64,000 nt of DNA, from assembly GCA_009692115.1 (NCBI GenBank), contig SHZU01000005.1, positions 1 through 64,000 of the forward strand, read 5' to 3'. This DNA is from Gemmatimonadota bacterium (lineage in GTDB: Bacteria > Gemmatimonadota > Gemmatimonadetes > Gemmatimonadales > GWC2-71-9). This document shows, piece after piece, positions 17,787 to 26,277 of this stretch. The notes beneath the pieces are model-generated. The model had not been told where the DNA came from and ran no database searches. It was given only the letters and a program-made list of their open reading frames with translations. Both the position numbers and the translations under genes were made by a program. Position 1 is the first letter of the stretch. Each line of letters starts with the position of its first letter.

Positions 17787-18152
17787 ATGACCGATCCTGT
17801 CCGCACCAACGGCGCCAGCGGCACCCTCGGCGGCTTGGCCCTGGTCGTCGGGGGCGGTTACCTCGTCCTGAGCCAAGTCACCGTCACCACCAATTACTGG
17901 TCCGTCTACGGCTACAACGCCTTCGGATTGTCGCTGATTCCGCTCCTGATCGGCATCGGCATCCTGTTCTTCAGCGGCAAGTCGGCTGCTGGGTGGTTCC
18001 TGGCCCTCGGCGGGATGCTGATCATCTTGGTCGGCGTCATCGCCAACCTCCGGCTTTTCTTCCAGCCAACCAGCCTCTTGAATACCCTGATGATGCTCGG
18101 CGCCCTGGCGGCTGGACTCGGTCTGGTCGCCCGCTCGCTCCGGTCGCAGTAG
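17787..18152 (+). CDS. Small four-helix membrane protein
   Basis: A 121-aa protein with four hydrophobic segments: TLGGLALVVGGGYLVLSQV, LSLIPLLIGIGILFF, GWFLALGGMLIILVGVIA and LMMLGALAAGLGLVARS, linked by short polar turns. The order and spacing indicate an integral inner-membrane protein. No family motif was recognised. It is followed after 9 bases by the DUF433 gene, so the two may be co-transcribed. Confidence 0.65.
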   Translation: MTDPVRTNGASGTLGGLALVVGGGYLVLSQVTVTTNYWSVYGYNAFGLSLIPLLIGIGILFFSGKSAAGWFLALGGMLIILVGVIANLRLFFQPTSLLNTLMMLGALAAGLGLVARSLRSQ

Positions 18153-18161
18153 GGATTTGCC

Positions 18162-18635
18162 GTGCGGGCGCTGCACCAGGTCGTGAGCCGGGCACCCGGC
18201 GTCCGCCAAGGCACCGCCGTCTTCGCCGCGACCAAGGTTCCGGTGAAGGCGTTGGTCGATCACTTGGACCGTGGCGGATCGCTCGAGGAGTTCAACCGCC
18301 GGTATCCCCAAGTTTCTCGGGACGTCCTCCAGGCGGCCTGCGCCCTCGGGCTCGAAGCCCTGATCGCGACGACCCCGCTCGAACCGGTCATCGAACAAGC
18401 GTCGCTCCTGCCTCGCACCGACCAAGGCGGCACCATCCTGAACGGCGAGGAACTGAGCGCCTCCCTCGTCGTGGGCCGAAAAGTCCGCTGCCCGGCCTGC
18501 CGCACTCTCGTGTTCAAGTCCTGGCCCGAAGGATGGGACGCCCACGCCGCCCAGCGCTGCCGAGGTCTGGCCGGCACCGACGCCGCCGCCCGCAAGGCGG
18601 ATTTCAAACGCCGGTACCAGCATCTCTTTCGCTGA
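18162..18635 (+). CDS. DUF433 domain protein with C-terminal zinc-finger-like motif
   Basis: A 157-aa protein with a GTG start. The first half, GTAVFAATKVPVKALVDHLD then GGSLEEFNRRYPQVSRDVLQAA, is the DUF433 winged-helix fold known from VapB-like antitoxins. The second half has CPAC followed by WDAHAAQRC, a plausible C2HC metal site, ending in a basic tail. No toxin-like PIN gene is adjacent, so this is not an obvious toxin-antitoxin pair. DNA or RNA binding is the conservative inference. Confidence 0.7.
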   Translation: MRALHQVVSRAPGVRQGTAVFAATKVPVKALVDHLDRGGSLEEFNRRYPQVSRDVLQAACALGLEALIATTPLEPVIEQASLLPRTDQGGTILNGEELSASLVVGRKVRCPACRTLVFKSWPEGWDAHAAQRCRGLAGTDAAARKADFKRRYQHLFR

Positions 18636-18640
18636 TCGCG

Positions 18641-19045
18641 ATGGATTGGCTGCTCCTCGCGGTGCTCGCCGCCCAACCACCACACCCGAGTCAACTCCTG
18701 GCGCCCGACTCCGGGCGAGCCGTCAGCCGGGCCCGGAGCGCCCAAGAGGGCTTCGAGTCCGATCGCCGACACCGACTTCCGATCGTAGTCGCGGGCGTGT
18801 GGCGTGATTTGGACGACGTGGAGCGCGTTGCCGTGTTTCCACTTTACGGCAGGCACCGGGGCTCTCCCGAGCAGGTGGTCTTGATCGATCGGAAAGCCAC
18901 CGGATCAACCCGCGACTCCCTGTCCGGCGGCCCCTTCGGACTCGACCTCCGCACCCAGAAACCCTGTCAGTATCTTCTTCGTCTGGAAGCACGAGCCGGC
19001 GGCACCACCGCCACCAGCCAACGCGCTTTCTCTCTCCTGCCCTGA
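18641..19045 (+). CDS. Hypothetical secreted protein
   Basis: A 134-aa reading frame beginning MDWLLLAVLAAQPPHP, a short hydrophobic leader. It continues with RAVSRARSAQEGFESDRRHRLPI, which resembles the start of a longer helical exported family. The remaining 80 residues show no recognisable motif. It lies 5 bases after the DUF433 gene and one base before the M16 peptidase start. It may be intact but short, or the front of a shortened gene. The function is unknown. Confidence 0.45.
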   Translation: MDWLLLAVLAAQPPHPSQLLAPDSGRAVSRARSAQEGFESDRRHRLPIVVAGVWRDLDDVERVAVFPLYGRHRGSPEQVVLIDRKATGSTRDSLSGGPFGLDLRTQKPCQYLLRLEARAGGTTATSQRAFSLLP

Positions 19046-19046
19046 G

Positions 19047-21833
19047 TTGCCCGTGCTCACTCTGTCGCTCGTGCTCGCCCTGGTCCAGGCCGCCCCGGCC
19101 GGCCGCCTCCCGCTCGACCCCGCCGTTACCACCGGCCGGCTGCCGAACGGGGTCCGTTACTACGTCCGGAAGAACACCCGTCCGGAAAAGCGGGCCGAAC
19201 TCCGTTTGGTGGTCAACACCGGTTCGGTCATGGAGGACGACGATCAGTTGGGCTTGGCCCATTTCGTCGAACACATGGCCTTCAACGGCACCCGGAACTT
19301 CAAGAAGCAGGCGCTGGTCGATTACATCGAAGCGATCGGAATGCGGTTCGGCGCCGACTTGAACGCCAGTACCGGATTCGATGAGACGATCTACCAGCTG
19401 CTGGTGCCCACCGACAGCGCCCATTTGGTGCGGAAGGGCTTTCAAATCCTCGAGGATTGGGCAGACGGCATCAGCTTCGACACCGCGGAAGTCCGGAAGG
19501 AACGCGGCGTGGTGGTCGAGGAGTGGCGGCTCGGCCAGGGCGCCGACAACCGGATGCAGAAGAAGCAGTTTCCGGTCATTTTTCGGGGTTCTAGATATAA
19601 GGACAGGCTGCCGATCGGGACCAAGGAGTCCCTCGAAGGGTTCAACCCCGCGGCGCTGACCCGGTTTTACCGCGACTGGTACCGGCCCGACCTGATGGCG
19701 GTGGTGGCCGTCGGCGACTTCGAGCCCCGGCAGATCATTCAGCTGATCCGAACCCACTTTGGCCGGATTCCCGCCCGTCGGGTCCGGCGGCCCCGGGTCG
19801 AATACTCGGTGCCGGCCCGCGATTCCACGGCCGTCGCGATTGCCACCGACGCCGAGGCGACCAGCACGTCGGTTGGGGCCTACTACCTTCGCCCCGGACG
19901 GGTCGATCCGAGCCGCGCGGCCTATCGGAAATCGCTGGTCGGCGAGCTCTACGCCTCGATGCTGGGCCAGCGGCTGGCCGAACTCTCCCAACAGCCGAAC
20001 CCGCCCTTCATCGGGGCCGGCGGCGGGCCGGGCCGTTTCGTCCGGGGCACCGAGGCCTTTTCACTCGGTGCCGCGGTGGCCGACACCGGCATTCTTCGGG
20101 GCCTGACCGCGGTTCTGACCGAAGTCGAGCGGGTCGACCGCCATGGCTTTACCGGCCCGGAGCTCGAGCGCACCAAACAGGACTACCTCCGAAGCTACGA
20201 ACAAGCCTTTGCCGAGCGCGACAAGACCGAGTCGGGCTCCTTCGTCGAGGAGTACATTCAGCACTTCCTGACCGGTGACCCATCGCCGGGGATCGCGGCC
20301 GAGTTTGCGATGATCAAGGCCATGCTTCCAACGGTGATCTTGCCGGAAGTGAATCGGGCCGCGCAGGAATGGCTCAAGTTGAAGGACCGAATTCTGCTGG
20401 TGAACGCGCCGGAAAAGCCGAGCGTCAAGGTGCCGGTTGCCGCGGAGTTGCTGGCCTTGTTCGACCGGGTTCGGGGCACCGACGTGGCGGCCTATCAGGA
20501 GACGGTCTCCGCCGCCCCGTTAGTCGAGGCCGGGCTGGTCAATCGTCCCGTGGTCAGTGAGACCCGGGACTCCTTGCTCGGCGTCACCCGGTGGACTCTC
20601 GAGAACGGGATCCGGGTCATCGTCAAACCGACCACGTTCAAGGCCGATGAAGTGTTGTTCTCCGGGTTCAGCCCCGGCGGCAACTCGCTCACGCCCGACA
20701 GCCTCTTCACCGCCGCCGTCTTCGCCACCCAGTTGGTGTCGCTCGGAGGCTTGGCTGATTTCAGTTTGATCGAGCTGCAGAAGAAGCTCGCCGGAAAATC
20801 GGTGTTCGTGGCCCCGTTCCTGGGCGCGTATCAGGAGGGCATCCGCGGCCAAGCCTCGCCCCAGGACCTCGAAACGATGTTCCAGCTGACCTATCTCTAT
20901 TTCACCGCGCCCCGGCGGGACCCGCAGGCCTTCGAGGCCTTCAAGACTAACGCCCGGGCCCAGTTGGCCAACCGGGGCGCGAGCCCGGCCATCGCACTCC
21001 GCGATACGTTGGTGGCGACGATGTCGGGCCATCACCCCCGGAGCCGGCCGCTGGCCCCGGTCATCATCGACTCGCTCGACCTCGACCGGTCGTTGGCGGT
21101 ATACCGCGACCGGTTCAGTGATGCCGGCGATTTCACCTTCGTGCTGGTCGGATCGCTGACCCTGGAACAGGTCAAGCCGCTGGTGGAACACTACCTCGGG
21201 AACCTCCCCGCCACCCGGCGGGGCGAGCGATGGCGCGATCTCGGGATCAAGCCGCCGACCGGTGTGGTGGAACGCGAGGTCCGGCGGGGCATCGAACCCA
21301 AGAGTCAGACCGAGCTGGTTTTCTCCGGGCCATTTTCGTTCTCGCGACAGGAACGGTTCGTCCTCCGGAGCCTGGCCGACGTGCTGGACATCAAGCTCCG
21401 CGAGCAGCTCCGCGAGGAACTCGGCGGCACCTACGGCGTTTCGGTTACCCCCGCGCCGAGCCGGATTCCCAGGGAGGAATACACCGTGAGCGTGAGCTTC
21501 GGATCGGCTCCCGATCGGGTCCCCCAATTGCTGGCCGCGGTATTTGCCCAGATCGACACCCTGCAACAGCAGGGTGCCACCGAGAAAGACCTGGCCAAGA
21601 TCCGCGAAACGACGATTCGATCGCGCGAAACCGACCTCAAGGAGAACGGCTTCTGGCTCGGCCAGTTGGCGGCCGTTGACCAGAACGGCGATGATCCGAA
21701 GGTGATTCTCGATTCGAGTGATCTCTTGCCCCTGCTGACACCGGAGCGGATGAAACAGGCGGCCCTTCGGTATCTCGACCGGAAGAATTACGTTCGAGTC
21801 ACCCTTTTACCGGAATCGAAACCGACCCCGTGA
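19047..21833 (+). CDS. Exported M16-family zinc metallopeptidase (PqqL-like)
   Basis: A 928-aa protein with two tandem M16 units. The N-terminus (LTLSLVLALVQAAPAG) is a signal peptide; TTG at 19047 or GTG at 19053 could start it. The zinc motif HFVEH lies at residues 72-76 and the distal glutamate in KERGVVVEEW. The first unit continues to about residue 480. The second (RWTLENGIRVIVKPTTFKAD onward) lacks the zinc motif, as expected for the inactive half. Length and layout match periplasmic insulinase-like peptidases. Its stop overlaps the next gene's GTG, coupling it to a serine hydrolase. Confidence 0.9.
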   Translation: MPVLTLSLVLALVQAAPAGRLPLDPAVTTGRLPNGVRYYVRKNTRPEKRAELRLVVNTGSVMEDDDQLGLAHFVEHMAFNGTRNFKKQALVDYIEAIGMRFGADLNASTGFDETIYQLLVPTDSAHLVRKGFQILEDWADGISFDTAEVRKERGVVVEEWRLGQGADNRMQKKQFPVIFRGSRYKDRLPIGTKESLEGFNPAALTRFYRDWYRPDLMAVVAVGDFEPRQIIQLIRTHFGRIPARRVRRPRVEYSVPARDSTAVAIATDAEATSTSVGAYYLRPGRVDPSRAAYRKSLVGELYASMLGQRLAELSQQPNPPFIGAGGGPGRFVRGTEAFSLGAAVADTGILRGLTAVLTEVERVDRHGFTGPELERTKQDYLRSYEQAFAERDKTESGSFVEEYIQHFLTGDPSPGIAAEFAMIKAMLPTVILPEVNRAAQEWLKLKDRILLVNAPEKPSVKVPVAAELLALFDRVRGTDVAAYQETVSAAPLVEAGLVNRPVVSETRDSLLGVTRWTLENGIRVIVKPTTFKADEVLFSGFSPGGNSLTPDSLFTAAVFATQLVSLGGLADFSLIELQKKLAGKSVFVAPFLGAYQEGIRGQASPQDLETMFQLTYLYFTAPRRDPQAFEAFKTNARAQLANRGASPAIALRDTLVATMSGHHPRSRPLAPVIIDSLDLDRSLAVYRDRFSDAGDFTFVLVGSLTLEQVKPLVEHYLGNLPATRRGERWRDLGIKPPTGVVEREVRRGIEPKSQTELVFSGPFSFSRQERFVLRSLADVLDIKLREQLREELGGTYGVSVTPAPSRIPREEYTVSVSFGSAPDRVPQLLAAVFAQIDTLQQQGATEKDLAKIRETTIRSRETDLKENGFWLGQLAAVDQNGDDPKVILDSSDLLPLLTPERMKQAALRYLDRKNYVRVTLLPESKPTP

Positions 21834-23239
21834 GCTCACCGATGCGATGGCTCGTTGCTGTGTTGCTAGTGGTACCCGTCCGGATCAGTGCTCAGATCTC
21901 GGCGGACACCGCGGCTATGATCGACCAAGTATTTGCTGGGCTCAATCGATCGGACGCGCCGGGGTGCTCGATCGGCCTCGACCGGGCCGGCAGCCCGATT
22001 TTCCGGCGGGGCTATGGCATGGCCAGTCTCGAATCGGGAGCGCCGATGACCGAGTTCTCGGTGGTCGAGTCCGGTTCGGTGGGCAAGCAATTCACGGCCG
22101 GGGTCATCACGTACTTGGCGCTTCAGGGGAAGTTGAGTCTGGACGACCCGATCCGCAAATACGTCCCGGAGCTTCCCGATTACGGGAGTCCGATCACCGT
22201 TCGGATGGCATTGAATCACACCAGCGGCATCCGCGACATGTGGACCCTGTTTTCGCTGGCCGGCGTCGAACCGGGAACCCATCTCTACACGATGGACCAG
22301 GCCCTCGCGATGGTGTACCGGCAACAGGAGCTCAATTTTCCGCCGAACTCGGCGTTCCTCTACAGCAACTCCGGGTTCCTGCTGCTGGCCGAAGTGGTGG
22401 AGCGGGTAACGGGGCAGCCGCTGGCCCAAGTTTCCCAAGACGTCTTCTTCAAGCCGTTAAGCATGACCCACACTCAGTGGCGGGACGACTGGAATCGGGT
22501 CGTGCCGGGCCGGGTCACGGCCTACGGCCGGACCGACCGCGGGAGCTACCGGGTCGACATGCCGTTCATGAGCGTCTATGGCGCGGGCGGCCTCCTGACC
22601 ACGGTCGGCGATCTCCTCAAATGGAACGAGCACTTGACCCACCCAACCATCGGCGGCCAGCCGTGGGTCAACCTGATGCAGCAACAGGGGCGGCTCACCG
22701 CCGGTAAGGAGATCGACTACGCCGCCGGCCTGTTCATGACGTCGTACCGCGGCGAGCCCGAGATCTCGCACAGCGGCGCCACCGGTGGCTATCGGACCTA
22801 TCTGGCGCGCTGGCCGGCTCGGCGACTCTCCCTGGCGTTGCTCTGCAATGTCGCCACCGCCAACACCATCGCTCTTGGCCAACAAGTCGCCGATGTGTTC
22901 ATCGGCGCCAAGCCCGGCCCGATTCAGCTGACCGCCCAAGGAGGCCCCGGCAGCACCACCAAGCCGGCCGTGCCCGCCGCCGCGGCCGACTTGGCCGCCG
23001 TCGCCGGGGCCTACTACAGTCAGGAACTCGACGTGACCTACCGCCTGACCGCCAGCGATTCCGGTCTGACGGCCCTCGTCGGAGAGCGAGCGCCGATTAC
23101 GTTGCGGCCCACCGGGAAGGATGAGTTCACGGGGCCGATGGGGATCATCCTGAAGTTTTCGCGAGCCGAGAACGGCCGCGCCGACGGCTTCCGCTTGGGA
23201 GCCGGCCGGGTTCAAAATCTTCGCTTCGTGAGACGGTAA
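21830..23239 (+). CDS. Beta-lactamase-fold serine hydrolase
   Basis: A 469-aa class C beta-lactamase/esterase-family protein with a signal peptide (RWLVAVLLVVPVRISAQ). The SxxK pair is at Ser83-Lys86 (SGSVGKQF), the YxN motif at Tyr178-Asn180 (LYSNSGF), and HSGATGGY is the third-strand motif. A C-terminal beta-rich domain of about 90 residues resembles DUF3471. A peptidase or esterase acting on D-amino-acid peptides is more likely than antibiotic resistance. GTG at 21830 overlaps the M16 stop; ATG at 21842 is the alternative start. Confidence 0.87.
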   Translation: MSSPMRWLVAVLLVVPVRISAQISADTAAMIDQVFAGLNRSDAPGCSIGLDRAGSPIFRRGYGMASLESGAPMTEFSVVESGSVGKQFTAGVITYLALQGKLSLDDPIRKYVPELPDYGSPITVRMALNHTSGIRDMWTLFSLAGVEPGTHLYTMDQALAMVYRQQELNFPPNSAFLYSNSGFLLLAEVVERVTGQPLAQVSQDVFFKPLSMTHTQWRDDWNRVVPGRVTAYGRTDRGSYRVDMPFMSVYGAGGLLTTVGDLLKWNEHLTHPTIGGQPWVNLMQQQGRLTAGKEIDYAAGLFMTSYRGEPEISHSGATGGYRTYLARWPARRLSLALLCNVATANTIALGQQVADVFIGAKPGPIQLTAQGGPGSTTKPAVPAAAADLAAVAGAYYSQELDVTYRLTASDSGLTALVGERAPITLRPTGKDEFTGPMGIILKFSRAENGRADGFRLGAGRVQNLRFVRR

Positions 23240-23240
23240 C

Positions 23241-23765
23241 ATGACAACGACCAAGTATGATCGACCCGCCGACGACGAGTTCGCGCCGTATTACGGGAGC
23301 TATATCAACAAGGTGCCAGCCGGCGATCTCTTGACCATCATGGCGGAGCAGATCCCTGAGGTCATGAACCTCCTCCGGCCGCTGTCCGAAGAAAAGGCCC
23401 TGTTCGCCTACGCCCCCGGTAAATGGACCATCAAGCAGTGTGTCGGGCACCTCTTCGACGCTGAGCGGGTTTTTGCCTACCGGATCGTGAGCTTTGCCAG
23501 GGCTGACCCCACGCCGCTCCCCAGTTTCGATGAAAACGGGTGGATTGAACCCGGCCAGTTCAACGCTCGGTCCCTGACGAGCCTGGTCGACGAGTGGGTC
23601 GCGGTCCGGAGCGGGAGCCTGGCCCTGTTGTCCGGCTTGCCGGTCGAGGCCCGGACCCGCCGCGGCATCGCGAGCGGGAAAGAAGTCTCGGTCCGCGCGC
23701 TGGCCCACATTCTGGCGGGTCACGTGACCCACCACCTCCAGGTACTCAAAGAGCGGTACCTCTGA
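23241..23765 (+). CDS. DinB/YfiT-like four-helix protein
   Basis: A 174-aa DinB-superfamily protein. GKWTIKQCVGHLFDAERVFAYRI supplies the first metal-binding histidine, and ALAHILAGHVTHHLQVLKERY the C-terminal HxxxHxxxHH-like cluster. These four-helix proteins bind a metal and often act as thiol-dependent transferases or hydrolases in the cytoplasm. It lies one base after the serine hydrolase, so it is probably the last gene of the M16 transcript. The substrate is not deducible. Confidence 0.85.
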   Translation: MTTTKYDRPADDEFAPYYGSYINKVPAGDLLTIMAEQIPEVMNLLRPLSEEKALFAYAPGKWTIKQCVGHLFDAERVFAYRIVSFARADPTPLPSFDENGWIEPGQFNARSLTSLVDEWVAVRSGSLALLSGLPVEARTRRGIASGKEVSVRALAHILAGHVTHHLQVLKERYL

Positions 23766-23775
23766 TCTCCGCGGT

Positions 23776-24347
23776 ATGACCGAGCCGGAACGGATTCCCG
23801 CCACTCCGAGCCTTCCCCCGTCCGACCTAGGGTTTGGCGGGGTCTTGAGCCGCTCGGGTCGAAGCCGGCTCCTGCAGCGAGACGGGACGTTCTCGGCCCG
23901 GCGAGTCGGGCTTCGGTTTATCGAATCGGTTGGGGTGTACAACTACCTCCTGACCACCAGCTGATCCAGGTGGCCGCCGTGATCAACATTTCGCTCCTCA
24001 AGGCCGATGGGTCCGGTCGTGATTTCAAACCACTGAGCCTGGAACGGAACGACGTCGTCTTCATGCCGACCACTTGGACCATCGTCCATCCCATTACCAG
24101 CGAAAGCCCGTTCTTTGGCTGGGACGCGGGGGGCTTGGCGGCCCGGGCCCCGGAGCTGTTCGTGCTGCTGACCGCGGTGGAGGAGGTCTTCGGCCAGACC
24201 GTGCCCACCCGGATATCCTATCCGGGAGACGAAATCGTCTGGGGGGCCCGCTTCGCCAATGTCTCCGAGACCGATCAGTCGGGCGTGGTCACCAAAGTAG
24301 ACGTCAGCCGGATCAGCGAGAGCGAGCGGGTGCCCCTGCCGGTGTAA
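23776..24347 (+). pseudogene. Inward-rectifier K+ channel (KirBac type) with the pore deleted
   Basis: The N-terminal 60 residues, including SDLGFGGVLSRSGRSRLLQR then SVGVYNYLLTTS, match the cytoplasmic N-terminus and slide-helix entry of prokaryotic Kir channels. A TGA follows at 23962. From about 23955 in another frame, AAVINISLLKADGSGR, LERNDVVFMPTTWTIVHPIT, FVLLTAVEEVFGQTV and DEIVWGARFANV form the C-terminal Kir immunoglobulin-like domain to its natural end. The outer helix, selectivity filter (TxGYG) and inner helix, roughly 100-130 residues, are absent at the junction. It cannot form a channel. A separately translated C-terminal domain from the GTG at 23970 is possible but unlikely. 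Confidence 0.75.
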
Positions 24348-24418
24348 CCCGGAGCCCAGAGGCGGAACGGCCGCCAGGGCGGTAGTTTGAAGGCGTCCAT
24401 TTTTCACTGAGGCATCCA

Positions 24419-26275
24419 ATGACAACCACCAGCCCAACCCCCCCGATCCGGATCCCCCGGGACGCTGTCGTGATTCGCTTCGCCGGCGACTCCGGAGACG
24501 GGATGCAGATTACCGGCTCCGAATTCGCCGTGGAAACCGCCTTGGCGGGCAACGATCTGGCCACGTTTCCCGACTTCCCGGCGGAAATTCGGGCCCCTCA
24601 GGGCACCACGTTCGGGGTTTCTGCGTTTCAGATCCACTTCGGCAACAGCGAGGTCATGACCGCGGGCGACGAGCTCGACGCCCTGATCGCCATGAATCCC
24701 GCGGCCCTGAAGACCAACCTGAAAGACCTCCAGCGGGGCGGAGTATTGGTCTGCGATATCGCCACCTTCACCGCCCGGAATTTGACCAAAGCCGGGTATA
24801 CGGCCAACCCGCTCGACGATCCATCGCTCTCCGACTACCGGGTGCTCAAGCTCGACGTCACCAAGATGAACGCCGAGGCGGTCAAGCCGTTTGGTTTGGG
24901 CGCCAAGGAGGCCCTCCGCTCGCGGAACATGTGGACCCTCGGCCTGATGCTGTGGATGTACGGCCGCGACCGGAGCCACACGATTGAGTGGCTGGAACGG
25001 AAGTTTGCGAAGAAGCCCGATATCGCGAAGGCCAACGTTGCGGCCCTGAACGCCGGCCATGCCTTTGGTGAGACCACCGAGCTCTCGGCCCCGTCCTATA
25101 GCGTAGCGCCGGCCAGTGCCGCGCCCGGGACCTACCGAACCGTGACCGGCACCGATTCGCTGGTCTGGGGCCTGGTGGCCGGGGCCAAAGCCGCCAAGCT
25201 CGACCGCGTGGTCATGGCGTCGTATCCGATTACGCCGTCCTCGCCGGTGCTGCACTCGCTGGCCGGATTGAAGCAGTTCGGGATCGTCACCTTCCAGGCC
25301 GAGGACGAGATTTCGGCCATGTGCGCCGCCATCGGGGCGGCCTTCGGAGGGGCGTTGGCCATCACCTCGAGTTCCGGACCCGGGATTGCCCTCAAGACTG
25401 AAGCGATCGGTCTGGCCGTGATGACCGAATTGCCGGTCATCGTGATCAACAACCAGCGAGGCGGGCCCTCCACGGGTCTCCCGACCAAGACCGAGCAGTC
25501 CGACCTCTACCAAGCCATCTACGGCCGGAACGGCGACACGCCGCTGCCGGTGATCTCGACGGCCACGCCGTCGGATTGTTTTCAGGTCGCGATGGAGGCG
25601 GTCCGGATTGCCACCAAATACATGACGCCGGTCATGCTGCTCACCGACGGGTATCTGGCCAACGCATCCGAGCCGTGGCTCATTCCCGACGTCAACGAAC
25701 TGCCGAGCTTCCCGGTCAAATTCCGCACCGATCCCGTGGGATTCCACCCCTCCCTGCGCGACCCCGTCACGTTGGGCCGGGTCTGGGCCCTCCCCGGCAC
25801 CGCGGGTCTCGAGCACCGGATCGGCGGCATCGAGAAGGACTACGACAGCGGACACATTTCGTACGATCCGGACAACCACCAGAAGATGACCGACGTCCGG
25901 GCCGCCAAAATCGACGGCATTGCCAACGACATTCCGCTCCAGGCTGTGGCCTTGGGTGAGGATACCGGGACGATGGCGGTCGTTGGCTGGGGCTCGACCT
26001 ACGGCCCGATTCACCAAGCAGTCCGGACCCTTCGCGCCGAGGGCCAGGAGGTGTCCCACATCCACATTCGGTACTTGAAACCATTCCCCCGGAACCTCGG
26101 CGACCTGCTCAAACGGTTTGACCGGGTCCTGGTCCCGGAAATGAACAACGGCCAGCTGGTGACGGTGCTCCGAAGCGAGTACCTGATTCCGGCCGAAAAA
26201 CTGGCCAAGGTTACCGGCAAGCCCTTCAAGATCAGCGAACTGGTGACGGCCATCCGCACCCGATTGGAGAAGTGA
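24419..26275 (+). CDS. korA: 2-oxoacid:ferredoxin oxidoreductase, fused gamma-alpha subunit
   Basis: A 618-aa subunit of a two-component 2-oxoglutarate-type ferredoxin oxidoreductase, which oxidatively decarboxylates a 2-oxoacid with CoA and reduces ferredoxin. Residues about 15-200 are the gamma domain (VIRFAGDSGDGMQITGSEFA). Residues about 235 onward are the alpha domain (ASYPITPSSPVLHSLA, EDEISAMCAAIGAAFGGALA, SSGPGIALKTEAIGLAVMTE). The C-terminal domain has VGWGSTYGPIHQAVRTLRAE. A TAGTTTG element lies 30 bases before the ATG. It is followed at once by korB. A 7Fe ferredoxin at 58534 could be the acceptor but is far away. Confidence 0.92.
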   Translation: MTTTSPTPPIRIPRDAVVIRFAGDSGDGMQITGSEFAVETALAGNDLATFPDFPAEIRAPQGTTFGVSAFQIHFGNSEVMTAGDELDALIAMNPAALKTNLKDLQRGGVLVCDIATFTARNLTKAGYTANPLDDPSLSDYRVLKLDVTKMNAEAVKPFGLGAKEALRSRNMWTLGLMLWMYGRDRSHTIEWLERKFAKKPDIAKANVAALNAGHAFGETTELSAPSYSVAPASAAPGTYRTVTGTDSLVWGLVAGAKAAKLDRVVMASYPITPSSPVLHSLAGLKQFGIVTFQAEDEISAMCAAIGAAFGGALAITSSSGPGIALKTEAIGLAVMTELPVIVINNQRGGPSTGLPTKTEQSDLYQAIYGRNGDTPLPVISTATPSDCFQVAMEAVRIATKYMTPVMLLTDGYLANASEPWLIPDVNELPSFPVKFRTDPVGFHPSLRDPVTLGRVWALPGTAGLEHRIGGIEKDYDSGHISYDPDNHQKMTDVRAAKIDGIANDIPLQAVALGEDTGTMAVVGWGSTYGPIHQAVRTLRAEGQEVSHIHIRYLKPFPRNLGDLLKRFDRVLVPEMNNGQLVTVLRSEYLIPAEKLAKVTGKPFKISELVTAIRTRLEK

Positions 26276-26277
26276 TC

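Noticed and set aside
21830-23239. Antibiotic-resistance beta-lactamase reading of the serine hydrolase
   Set aside because: SxxK and YxN are shared by the whole class C fold, and the extra C-terminal domain and coupling to an M16 peptidase point to a peptidase or esterase rather than resistance.
24404-26065. 553-codon open frame antisense to korA
   Set aside because: It mirrors the codon structure of korA; the translation is Gly/Arg/His-rich without motifs.
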